Positions 44,201 through 53,801 of a stretch of DNA of 64,000 nucleotides are shown one piece after another (within the stretch, counting starts at the first letter, position 1; every line of letters begins with the position of its first letter). Origin of the DNA: Streptomyces venezuelae (GTDB lineage Bacteria; Actinomycetota; Actinomycetes; Streptomycetales; Streptomycetaceae); assembly GCF_008642315.1 (NCBI RefSeq), contig NZ_CP029192.1:2046001-2110000 (forward strand), given 5' to 3'. The position numbers and the translations under genes were made by a program. The notes under the pieces are model-generated. The model was not told the DNA's origin, did no database searches, and was given only the letters and a program-made list of their open reading frames with translations.

Positions 44201-44973
44201 CAGGCCGACACGAACGCCAGCCGCGGACGAGGGGTCAGCAAACCCACCAGCGCGTCCGCGCTGGTCGGAGAGCCGTCCCCGAGATCGTCCTCCATCAGCA
44301 GGACCGGAGTGGCGGGTTCGTCCGGCCCAGGACGCCAGTTGTGCAGCCCGTGGCACGACAGATGAACCACCGGCATTCCACCGAGCTCGGACAGGCGCAG
44401 GCCGAGATGCTCGGGATTGCCGGAGTCCTCGACGACGAGATCGAGGCTCGTCTCTCCGGCGGCGGTGAGGATGGCCATCTCCTCGGCCTCGTAGTCCAGT
44501 TCGTGCTGTCCCCGGGGTGCCGATGCCATGAACGCGACCCCGAGCCGGTACCCGTCCAGGGTCTGCGGCACACTCGGTTGACCGAGTCGCCGCGCCACCG
44601 CGAACAGCTTCGGCGACTCCGCCAGGAACCCGCCCTCGGGGCCGGCCAGCAACTCGTACGGGGCCCGCAGCAGCGCCCACGCCGCTGCCGAAGGTCGCGC
44701 CGGAGCCTGAACCTCGAACACCAGCGGCGCCGACGCCTCATCGAGCAGGCGCGTCAACTGGCCGAGGTCGCCGTCGAGCCACCCATACAAGTCACGCCCC
44801 ACCGCGAGCAACACCTGCTCCTTGGAGCCGCTGCGCACGGCGTCCACGTACTGGGCGGCGACCTTGTCGAGGAGGTCGACGTCTGAAGTCTGCAACAGCC
44901 GCCGCGGACCCACCCGTCGGCCATCCACAACCAGCTCGAACCCGTTGGCGTCCAAAATCAGACCGGCGACCAT
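41278..44973 (-). CDS. CHAT protease - STAND NTPase - TPR sensor protein
   Basis: A 1231-residue protein. The caspase-like CHAT protease occupies about 115-365, with catalytic H208 in VVHLSCHGLHN and C258 in AFVSACLTA. A STAND-type P-loop NTPase covers about 405-700 (Walker A GQGRLGKSS 431-439, Walker B LLLIIDDLEQ near 520-529, sensor LLITSR near 565-570). A helical linker and C-terminal TPRs follow, including a run of 41-residue units that are nearly identical at DNA level. The architecture is effector, switch, sensor: ligand binding to the TPRs should release NTPase-driven oligomerisation and activate proteolysis, as in cell-suicide defence. The ATG at 44973 starts at the family-like MVAGLILDANG; frames further upstream run into the divergent gene. 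Confidence 0.88.
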   Translation of the reverse strand: MVAGLILDANGFELVVDGRRVGPRRLLQTSDVDLLDKVAAQYVDAVRSGSKEQVLLAVGRDLYGWLDGDLGQLTRLLDEASAPLVFEVQAPARPSAAAWALLRAPYELLAGPEGGFLAESPKLFAVARRLGQPSVPQTLDGYRLGVAFMASAPRGQHELDYEAEEMAILTAAGETSLDLVVEDSGNPEHLGLRLSELGGMPVVHLSCHGLHNWRPGPDEPATPVLLMEDDLGDGSPTSADALVGLLTPRPRLAFVSACLTATGADVTGHVPAGAGHRGGPAPDPGVPVAHSLATGLVTAGIPAVIGWDGSVSDRAATRFAERLYQQLSRRVEVTEAVAVARRHLLACSDERQRADWHLARLWLGPAGGGSVVGGNRKRQMVPPHHGTQTFMDRKHQLRVAAAEMFVGRRPEMQQTLRALRGGRKAGVLLQGQGRLGKSSLAARIADRHPNRAVAVVFGDYTPTAIIDAIADAVAANPDARALIEARRAELREQPDRLRPLLIDLLAGPCAQQLDDIRKPLLLIIDDLEQILTADPDGPHRVDPEHAAVLADVLSAFDPSMTDSRLLITSRYTFALDGLQARLEPVQLQPLSSAAQLKLQRRQQGLAPAGYATQRADLAQRALDVSCGNPGLQDLIGLRLVYSSQVDQARAEAAVAGMEAYLHQGDLPADNADIGDFLANLALDALLDQAGPTHCALLRACTLFTVPVPQPVIDVIAAAVGGSAARLCGLGLLDTFPDQHRPNVPALAVNTLAAGRLAPLTSDEQAVLASVAAEPLYAQWGGPIPRPDRGGDMDLQLTQLALAADNPTITADCATAAVSALRQGPASTAAELGHHAITLLDRHDHEVPVGLLRAVADAAVTSGDGAHADTLLNRAVQQTRTSEVQINPAAHGALLYDQANRLLTRGEVDQAEDLLHQARQLFTDAGDTRSVAVMWGQTADILQQRGEADEALRLRREVELPVYERIGDTRSVAVTWGQIAEILYQRGEVEEALRIRREVILPAFERIGDTRSAAVAWGQISDVLQQRGEVEEALRIRREVTLPTYERIGDTRSVAITWGQIADILEQRGEVDEALRIRREVELPVYERIGDTRSVAVTWGQIAEILFQRGEVDEAIELQRKRLKANEQLRDMDGVAAANWGLARIDLSREDFDAAIPRLSTSFHLFLQLQRPDGIAVVGATWGQLLLAAGERAQARQVFQTSRAAAVKIGMSDVVDELDELLDATDDGNEEP
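41640..42260 (-). repeat. 123-bp coding tandem repeats (41-residue TPR units)
   Basis: An identical anchor (GTGTCACCGATCCGCTCG on the plus strand) recurs at 41702, 41825, 41948 and 42071, with a variant at 42194, exactly 123 bases apart. The encoded unit reads RGEVDEALRIRREVELPVYE then RIGDTRSVAVTWGQIAEIL. At least four copies are nearly identical, with diverged copies at both ends. Confidence 0.92.
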
Positions 44974-44980
44974 ATGCCAT

Positions 44981-44992
44981 CGTAACGTTACG
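44981..44992 (-). promoter_or_regulatory. 12-bp perfect palindrome just upstream of the CHAT gene
   Basis: CGTAACGTTACG lies 8-19 bases before the start codon at 44973, where a ribosome binding site would be; no Shine-Dalgarno is visible. It could be an operator over the transcription start of a near-leaderless message. The 97-base space to the divergent gene at 45071 holds nothing else obvious. Confidence 0.55.
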
Positions 44993-45070
44993 TAGCGGCG
45001 CCGTACCAGGGCCCGCATGACGGGCGCCGGGGCTGCGCGGCCTCGCGGCGATCCGGCACACTCAGGCCTC

Positions 45071-45421
45071 ATGCCGATACATCCCGACGCCGCCGACTTC
45101 GCACGCCAGACGGAGAACGAGTGGCAAGACCTTCGCACGGAGGCGAGCGAGCTGCCCTACCCCTGGGCGCCCGCCTACCGGAGCCTCATCGAGGCCGCGT
45201 ACGCCGCACCGGAACTACGCGCCCTGTACCCGTTCACCAGCCACTGGGCGCTGCGCTTCTCGACCACCACGCGCCCGGAGCTGACCCTGACGGGACCGTG
45301 CCTGACGACGAACGGCGACGGCACGTACGGAGTGGGCACCGGCTTCCTGACCCCGAACCTCGGCCTGTTCGCCACACCGAGTGAGGCGGTGGCGCTGGCC
45401 GTACGCCACCTGTCGTCGTAG
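45071..45421 (+). CDS. DUF6193-like small protein
   Basis: A 116-residue soluble protein with the segment PELRALYPFTSHWALRFSTTTRP, which I associate with DUF6193, a family often annotated in natural-product contexts. No catalytic residues can be proposed. The ATG at 45071 is chosen because the conserved part begins soon after. It is divergent from the CHAT gene and in line with the zinc-ribbon gene 29 bases downstream. Confidence 0.6.
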   Translation: MPIHPDAADFARQTENEWQDLRTEASELPYPWAPAYRSLIEAAYAAPELRALYPFTSHWALRFSTTTRPELTLTGPCLTTNGDGTYGVGTGFLTPNLGLFATPSEAVALAVRHLSS

Positions 45422-45450
45422 CGCCCCGTCGACTGGACCATACTGGGCCC

Positions 45451-45963
45451 ATGAGCCCGACGAGCCGGACCGCGACCCACCCCCACCGGTTCCGTGACCC
45501 GCGCCGCACGAGGCTCGACTTCCTGGACTCCGTCCTCGTGCGCTGTCCCGACTGCGACGAAGCCGCACACATTGCACCGGCACCGAGCCCTCCCGGAGAA
45601 CCCGCCCCGGGCCTCTTCGTGCCGAGGCGTCTCGTCTGCCGCACCTGCGGTACGGCGAAGGAATCGCGTCGCGGTGGCCTGGCCTTCCGCCGGGACCCCT
45701 GCGGATCAGCCAGGGACCCGTACTTCGGCGCCCGGCTGTGGCTCCAGACCGAGACCCGGCACGGCTGGGTGTGGGCGTACAACCTGGAGCACCTGGACCT
45801 GCTCAAGCGGTTCGTGCAGGCGCAGTTGCGTGAAGGGATTCCCTGGAACGACCACGGCCGGAAGATGACCGTGGTGGCCCGGCTGCCCGCGTGGATGCAG
45901 CAGGCGAAGAACCGCGACGAGGTGCTGCGGGCCATCGCCCGCATCCACGCGACGGTGCTCTGA
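45451..45963 (+). CDS. Zinc-ribbon hypothetical protein
   Basis: A 170-residue protein. Residues about 30-70 hold CPDC and CRTC pairs spaced about 35 residues apart, a C4 zinc ribbon. The C-terminal half is helical and Trp-rich (RLWLQTETRHGWVWAYN, PAWMQQAKNRDEVLRAIARI). It may bind nucleic acid or protein; no family name is certain. It follows the DUF6193-like gene closely. Confidence 0.65.
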   Translation: MSPTSRTATHPHRFRDPRRTRLDFLDSVLVRCPDCDEAAHIAPAPSPPGEPAPGLFVPRRLVCRTCGTAKESRRGGLAFRRDPCGSARDPYFGARLWLQTETRHGWVWAYNLEHLDLLKRFVQAQLREGIPWNDHGRKMTVVARLPAWMQQAKNRDEVLRAIARIHATVL

Positions 45964-46137
45964 TCTGGCCGGAAAGCCCTCCATCTACAGGCCCACCCCT
46001 AAGGGGTTCGTCTGCACCCTGGAGAGCACGCGCCCCTCGGACGAACGGTGGATGACGGGGGCCACACCCGCCGTGATGGTGGTGGGGTCGATCGCGCCTC
46101 ACGCGACCCACACCACTCACCCGACGGGGGACCACAC

Positions 46138-47793
46138 ATGGCAGAGCCGGAGAACCCAGAGAGAGTCACCAACGCTCCGAGTCGCAGACACGTGATCGCG
46201 GCCACCGCAGCCGGGGGCGCGGCGTTCGCAATCGGAACCGCCGGGACGGCCGGAGCCGCCGAAGGGACGCCGACGCCCACCCCGCGCACCGGGTCGCCCA
46301 CCGCCCCCATCGGCCCCGACGACCCCCGCTATCTCTCCCTCACCCAACGCGGCTGCAACGCCCGCTTCGTCGGCAAGCCCGACTACTACCGCGTCGTGCA
46401 CTCCACCGCCGAGGTCGTCGACGCCGTGCAGCAAGCCGTACGGCAGGGCAAGCGCATCGCCGTACGCAGCGGAGGCCACTGCTTCGAGGACTTCGTCGAC
46501 CACCCGGACATCAAGGCCGTCATCGACATGTCGCCGATGCGCGAGATCTCGTACGACGCCGAGCGGCGGGCGTTCTGCGTGGAGCCCGGCGCGCAGCTCG
46601 CCGAGGTGTACCGCGAGCTGTTCATCGGCTGGGGCGTGACGATTCCCGCGGGCGCGACGGCGGAGGTCGGCATCGGCGGGCACGTCGTCGGCGGTGGCTA
46701 CGGCGTGATGTCGCGGCGCGACGGCGTCTCCGTCGACCATCTGCACGCCCTCGAAGTCGTCGTCGTCGACAAGGACGGCAAGGCCCGCGCCATCATCGCC
46801 GAACGCGACCCGGACACCCCGCACCACGACCTGTGGTGGGCGCACACCGGCGCGGGCGGCGGCAACTTCGGCGTCGTGACGCGGTACTGGTTCCGTACCC
46901 CGGGGGCCCGCGGCGACGACCCGGCCGAGCTGCTGCCAAGGGCCCCCGCCTCCTTCCTCGCCTTCCGGGCCGGCTGGAGCTGGAAGGACCTCGACGCGCG
47001 GGACTTCAAGACCCTCATGCGCAACCACGGGCAGTGGTGCGAACGCAACAGTGACCCCGACTCGCCGTACGCGAGCCTTTTCAGCGTGCTGATGGTCAAC
47101 ACCACCCAGGCGGCGGGCTCGGGCGCCGTCCTCGCCGGTGTGATCGACACGGCCGTGCCGGGCGCGCGGCGGCTCGTGGACGACTACATCGCCGCCGTGG
47201 GGAGAGGGGTGGGGGCCCAGCCCGCCATCCGCAGGCCTCCGCTGTCGTGGCTGAACGCGCTGACCTCCATCACGGACACCAGGTCCTCGCCGTTCAAGGT
47301 CAAGAGCGCGTATCTGCGGAAGACCTACACGGACCGGCAACTCGACGTACTGCACGAGCACTTGAGGCCGTCCGACGACCCAGCAGCGCGCATCAGCGGG
47401 ACTCTGTGGCTCGTCGCCTACGGGGGCGCCGCCCGCAAGGTGGCCCCCGACGCCACCGCCGTCGCACAGCGCGACTCGATCCTGAAGGCCGTCTACATGG
47501 CGGGCTGGGACGCGGAGACGCAGGACGGCACCCGCGAAACCGAGTGGGTGCGCTCGCTCTATCGCGGGGTGTACGCCGACAGCGGCGGCGTCCCGGTGCC
47601 GGGCGCGGTCAGCGACGGCGCGTTCATCAACTACCCGGACGCGGACCTGGACGACCCGGAGCAGAACAAGTCGGGCGTGCCCTGGTACACGCTCTACTAC
47701 AAGGACAATTATCCGCGGTTGCAGCGGGTGAAGGCGGAGTACGACCCGCGGGACGAGTTCCGGCACAGGTTGTCGATCCGGCCCGCGCGGTAA
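46138..47793 (+). CDS. Secreted FAD-linked oxidase, berberine-bridge type
   Basis: A 551-residue flavoprotein. A twin-arginine-like leader (SRRHVIAATAAGGAAFA) is followed by an FAD-binding PCMH domain, with the histidine for covalent flavin in VRSGGHCFEDF, then GIGGHVVGGGYGVMSR. The C-terminal BBE motif is near the end (NYPDADLDDP ... WYTLYYKDNYPRLQRVKAEYDP). These enzymes oxidise sugars, phenols or alkaloid-like products. The ATG at 46138 starts at the head of the leader peptide. It ends in a shared terminator with the convergent protease gene. Confidence 0.88.
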   Translation: MAEPENPERVTNAPSRRHVIAATAAGGAAFAIGTAGTAGAAEGTPTPTPRTGSPTAPIGPDDPRYLSLTQRGCNARFVGKPDYYRVVHSTAEVVDAVQQAVRQGKRIAVRSGGHCFEDFVDHPDIKAVIDMSPMREISYDAERRAFCVEPGAQLAEVYRELFIGWGVTIPAGATAEVGIGGHVVGGGYGVMSRRDGVSVDHLHALEVVVVDKDGKARAIIAERDPDTPHHDLWWAHTGAGGGNFGVVTRYWFRTPGARGDDPAELLPRAPASFLAFRAGWSWKDLDARDFKTLMRNHGQWCERNSDPDSPYASLFSVLMVNTTQAAGSGAVLAGVIDTAVPGARRLVDDYIAAVGRGVGAQPAIRRPPLSWLNALTSITDTRSSPFKVKSAYLRKTYTDRQLDVLHEHLRPSDDPAARISGTLWLVAYGGAARKVAPDATAVAQRDSILKAVYMAGWDAETQDGTRETEWVRSLYRGVYADSGGVPVPGAVSDGAFINYPDADLDDPEQNKSGVPWYTLYYKDNYPRLQRVKAEYDPRDEFRHRLSIRPAR

Positions 47794-47800
47794 CTGGACG

Positions 47801-47834
47801 GATGCGCCCGGCCGTTACGGCAGCCGGGCGCATC
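47801..47834. terminator. Bidirectional terminator
   Basis: Perfect 12-bp stem GATGCGCCCGGC / GCCGGGCGCATC with a 10-base loop, between the convergent oxidase and protease genes. Confidence 0.85.
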
Positions 47835-47841
47835 GCGCACG

Positions 47842-49044
47842 TTATGCGGTGTGCAGCCGCAGCCCGTACCGCTGAAGGATCTCGTTCACCGGCTGGAACC
47901 ACGTCTCGCCACCGCTGCTGCAGTTGCCCCAGCCGCCGGACGTCACGCCCTGGGCCTGGTCGCCGCTGATGAACGAGCCGCCCGAGTCACCGCCCTCGGC
48001 GCAGACGCTGGTCTTGGTCAGCTGGTGGACGACGGCGCCGCCCGAGTAGTTGACGGTCTCGTTCTTGGCGAGAAGATTCCCGCAGTGCCACTTCGTGGTG
48101 GAACCGGAGCGGCAGATCGACGTGCCGACCGGCGCCTCCGCCGACCCCTTCACGAGCCGGTCGGGGATCGCGCCCCAGCCGAGCACGACCGGTACGGTCC
48201 ACCAGCCGCTGCCGACTGACACCCACGCGTAGTCGTTGTCGGGGAACGAAGAGCCTTGGAACGACCCGATGTTGGAGCCGTCCCAGCCGCGCACACCCGC
48301 GCCCGCCTTGCCGCAGTGCCCGGCGGTGACGAAGCCGCCGTGCACGGAGAAGCCGATGGAGCAGCGGACGTTGCCGGTGTAGTACGGGTCGCCGCCGACG
48401 GTTCCGGCGGCGAAGGTGCTCGGCGCCTCCGGGACCGTGTCCACGCGCAGGGGGGCGGTGGCGCGGGCACGGCGGAGGAAGTCGGTGACATCGTTGTCGG
48501 CGCGGTGGCCTTCGACGACGTCGACGACGAGCCGGTTGGCCTTGGCGTCGACCCGCCAACTGGCCACGCCCGCGGGCGCCTTGACCTTGTCCTTGCCGTG
48601 ACCCTTGGCCGCGAACTTGTCGACGCGCGCCTTGGCGGCGTCCAGCTCGGCGGCGCTGTGCTCGACGATGCGGACGTCCGCGCCGGTGCCGCGCACGTCC
48701 GCGGCGGCGGAGCGCTCGGTCAGGGCGACGGTGAGGCGGCCGCGCCCCGCGTCGAACCAGGCTCCGCCGTACGCGTCCCCGGCCGCCTTCTTGGCCGCGC
48801 GCTCGACCTTGACGGCCTGCTTCTCGTCGGCGAGCCGTTCGCGGGCGGCGGCGGGCGAGAGGCCGAGGTCGCGCTGCATCGCTTTGAGGAGACCGTCGGA
48901 GGCGAGTGCTTCGCCCGAGGCGGAGGTGCCTGCGGTGGCGGGGCCGGAGTCGGCGGCGGCGGTGGGGACGAGCGCGGTGCCCGCGCAGGCGGCCGCGACG
49001 AGTACGGCGGACAGGCCGAGGCGTGTGGTGGTCTTGCGTCTCAC
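47842..49044 (-). CDS. Secreted S1-family serine protease with alpha-lytic-type propeptide
   Basis: A 400-residue preproprotein. Signal peptide about 1-32, then an alpha-lytic-protease-like propeptide to about 190 that should fold the mature enzyme. The chymotrypsin-like domain has catalytic His in VTAGHCG, Asp in PDNDYAWV and Ser in EGGDSGGSF. Six cysteines form the usual three disulfides (RCSIGF/GHC, ICRSG/WHC, SVC/GNC). It is close to Streptomyces griseus proteases. The GTG at 49044 starts the basic leader VRRKTTTRLG. A perfect LacI-type palindrome lies 55 bases upstream. Confidence 0.93.
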   Translation of the reverse strand: MRRKTTTRLGLSAVLVAAACAGTALVPTAAADSGPATAGTSASGEALASDGLLKAMQRDLGLSPAAARERLADEKQAVKVERAAKKAAGDAYGGAWFDAGRGRLTVALTERSAAADVRGTGADVRIVEHSAAELDAAKARVDKFAAKGHGKDKVKAPAGVASWRVDAKANRLVVDVVEGHRADNDVTDFLRRARATAPLRVDTVPEAPSTFAAGTVGGDPYYTGNVRCSIGFSVHGGFVTAGHCGKAGAGVRGWDGSNIGSFQGSSFPDNDYAWVSVGSGWWTVPVVLGWGAIPDRLVKGSAEAPVGTSICRSGSTTKWHCGNLLAKNETVNYSGGAVVHQLTKTSVCAEGGDSGGSFISGDQAQGVTSGGWGNCSSGGETWFQPVNEILQRYGLRLHTA

Positions 49045-49098
49045 AGGGGGGACCTCTCTTCGTTCCAACAGGGGGTGGGTGGAGCGGAGTTGAGTTCT

Positions 49099-49110
49099 GA
49101 GAGCGCTCTC
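49099..49110 (-). promoter_or_regulatory. GAGAGCGCTCTC palindrome upstream of the protease
   Basis: A perfect 12-bp dyad with central GCGC, like the LacI-family operators found before many Streptomyces glycoside hydrolase genes (CebR-like TGGGAGCGCTCCCA). It lies 55 bases before the protease start. Confidence 0.65.
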
Positions 49111-49310
49111 TCTGGATGGTGCGGGAGAGCGTAGGGAGACTGTGAGAGCAAGTCCAGACGCGCGGCGGCACATCTCGGCCGTTCCCGGGTCGTCGGCCGT
49201 CCGCTCGACAGCGCGGTGGCGGCGTGCCTAAGATCCACGGCGACATCGCGTGCCGGTCACCGACCGGGTGAGGCATGGAGGTGTCGGGAGATGCCTTGTG
49301 GAGGCATTCC

Positions 49311-49703
49311 TTGTCCGTCCATTTGAATCACACGATCGTCCACGCCCGGGACAACCGGGAGTCCGCCGAATTCCTCGCGGAGCTGTTGGGCCTCGAAATC
49401 GCCGAAGAATGGGGCCCGTTCATCGCGGTCGCCCTCAGCAACTCCGTCACCCTCGACTTCGCCACCGTCCCGGCCGAGTCGATCACCCCGCAGCATTACG
49501 CCTTCCTCGTCCCGGACGCGGAGTTCGAGGCGGCGTACGACAAGATCCGCGCACGCGGCATCGAGCACTGGGCCGACCCGCATCAGAAGCAGCCGGGCGA
49601 ATTCAACCGCAACGACGGCGGGCGGGGCGTGTACTTCCTGGATCCGGCCGGGCACGCGATGGAACTCATCACCGTGCCGTACGGCGGGTGGCCCCGGGCG
49701 TAG
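49311..49703 (+). CDS. VOC-superfamily (glyoxalase-like) protein
   Basis: A 130-residue vicinal-oxygen-chelate protein. It begins VHLNHTIVHARDNRESAEFLAELLG and ends GVYFLDPAGHAMELIT, the two beta-alpha-beta modules and metal-ligand positions (His and Glu) of the fold. The TTG at 49311 is chosen because GGAGG lies six bases upstream and homologues begin at this residue. Metal-dependent lyase, dioxygenase or drug-binding roles are possible. Confidence 0.8.
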   Translation: MSVHLNHTIVHARDNRESAEFLAELLGLEIAEEWGPFIAVALSNSVTLDFATVPAESITPQHYAFLVPDAEFEAAYDKIRARGIEHWADPHQKQPGEFNRNDGGRGVYFLDPAGHAMELITVPYGGWPRA

Positions 49704-49845
49704 CCGCGCGGATCCATGCGCATCCGCGCGAATCCGCCAATCCCCAGGTTTCGGGATACCGGGGTGCGGGGTGCCCCTGGGAGCTTCGTCGCAGGAAGTG
49801 CGGGACGGTTCCAGAGCGGAGCCCGCACCCGGACGGGAGAACGAA

Positions 49846-50616
49846 ATGAAGCGATGGACGGCCATGCGCGGATGGCGACCGGTACTCGCCCTCGCGGTCG
49901 GTGCGGGTACCTTCCTGGGCGCGGCGGGTCCGGTGGCCGCGGCCCGGGACCAGCAGGTCCGGGAGTCGGGGGCCGCCGCCTCCGGCTATCTGAACCTGCA
50001 CCAGTGCGCGTACTACGCGAGCAGCCTCGACGACCACTTCAACACCTTCGTGACGCCGAGCGGCGACGGCCGCTACTCCACCGGCACGAAGCACTCCGCC
50101 ACCGCCGACACCTCGGCCGCCTGCGGCGCGGGGAACGGCAACCACGTACCGGTGCCGCTCCTGCACGGCGTCAACGCGCTGAACCTCGGCTCGGGGCGCT
50201 ATCTCAACCTCCAGCAGTGCGACTACTACCGCAGCGCGGCCACCGACCGTTTCACCACCCTGGTGACACCGAGCGGTGACGGGCGCTACTCCACCGGCAC
50301 GAAGGTCTCGAACACCAGAGAGACCACGCCCACCTGCGGTCCGGGCAACGGCAACCACGTGCCCAACCCGGGGCTCTCGGGCTCCCTGCCCCTGGACCTG
50401 ACCTCGGGCAGCCGCCTCAACCTGCACCAGTGCGTGTACTACTCGGAGCGGCTCAAGAGTCACATGACGAGCGTCGTGCCCGCCCCGGACAAGCGGTACA
50501 CGACCGGCACGAACATCTCCGACACCGTCGACACACGGCCGAGCTGCGGTGCCGGCAACGGTGACTACGTTCTCGTGCCGCTGCTTTCGGCCGTGAAGAG
50601 CATTCCGCTGAGCTGA
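49846..50616 (+). CDS. Secreted protein with three tandem ~70-residue repeats
   Basis: A 256-residue exported protein with a signal peptide of about 33 residues. The mature part is three copies of one module: [RGS]-x-LNLHQC-x-YY, then F-x-T-x-VTPSGDGRYSTGTK, then a second cysteine in CGAGNGNHVP. Six cysteines, two per module, suggest one disulfide in each. I do not recognise the family. The short glycine/asparagine turns and repeat symmetry suggest a small trefoil-like or lectin-like fold. It follows the VOC gene by 142 bases. Confidence 0.7.
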   Translation: MKRWTAMRGWRPVLALAVGAGTFLGAAGPVAAARDQQVRESGAAASGYLNLHQCAYYASSLDDHFNTFVTPSGDGRYSTGTKHSATADTSAACGAGNGNHVPVPLLHGVNALNLGSGRYLNLQQCDYYRSAATDRFTTLVTPSGDGRYSTGTKVSNTRETTPTCGPGNGNHVPNPGLSGSLPLDLTSGSRLNLHQCVYYSERLKSHMTSVVPAPDKRYTTGTNISDTVDTRPSCGAGNGDYVLVPLLSAVKSIPLS

Positions 50617-50620
50617 CCCG

Positions 50621-50734
50621 TCACGCGCGGCGACGTGCGCGGTAGGCACGTTGCCGGCAGACGGGTGAGCAGTACGTCGGGGGTCGGCCGCGCGACGGGG
50701 GCGCGACCGGCCCCCGACAGCTGGGGCAGATCCC
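50621..50734 (-). pseudogene. Remnant of a small CxxC zinc-finger protein
   Basis: The minus-strand frame reads ICPSCRGPVAPPSRG and RPPTYCSPVCRQRAYRARRR before a stop, the typical C-terminus of a small Streptomyces zinc-finger family (CPSC ... YCS-x-x-CRQRAYRARR). No ATG, GTG, TTG or CTG occurs in this frame upstream as far as the acnA end; a GTG at 50786 is in another frame. A frameshift or lost start is likely. It is convergent with the repeat protein, which ends 5 bases away. Confidence 0.45.
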
Positions 50735-50791
50735 CGGCCTTTCGGACTCGCCGGCGCCCCTCGCCGGGTGAGCGGGGCGGTGACACGCGGA

Positions 50792-50833
50792 AGGGCCGTA
50801 CCCCCCGGGACGATGCCCGGGACGTACGGCCCT
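50792..50833. terminator. Terminator downstream of acnA
   Basis: Stem AGGGCCGTAC / GTACGGCCCT enclosing a second stem CCCGGG / CCCGGG. It starts 24 bases after the acnA stop on the minus strand. Confidence 0.8.
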
Positions 50834-50856
50834 CGACTGCCTGTCCTGCCCGCTGA

Positions 50857-53637
<2,781 letters not shown>

Positions 53638-53638
53638 C

Positions 53639-53657
53639 TAAGGTAAGGCTTAGTTAG
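53639..53657 (-). promoter_or_regulatory. Iron box (DmdR/IdeR-like) upstream of acnA
   Basis: TAAGGTAAGGCTTAGTTAG matches 16 of 19 positions of the TWAGGTWAGSCTWACCTWA consensus. A second, offset TTAGGTAACCCTTACC overlaps its right side. DmdR1 is the iron-dependent repressor of Streptomyces. Confidence 0.7.
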
Positions 53658-53699
53658 GTAACCCTTACCGAGTGGCGGCTTCTGGTGCGCCTCGGCAGA

Positions 53700-53717
53700 T
53701 ATCTCGATGTCGAGATA
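53700..53717 (+). promoter_or_regulatory. TATCTCGA-TG-TCGAGATA operator-like dyad
   Basis: Perfect 8-base arms with a 2-base centre, of the MarR-type operator shape. It lies about 85 bases before the GNAT gene at 53802 and 129 bases from acnA, in the divergent control region. No regulator of this type is encoded nearby. Confidence 0.6.
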
Positions 53718-53801
53718 ACTCTAGTACATGACCCCTGGGTACGACGAGGCGCGCCCGGGCTGTCCCGTTTCCGTCGCGCGAGGTCGGGGGCAGCATGAAC
53801 C

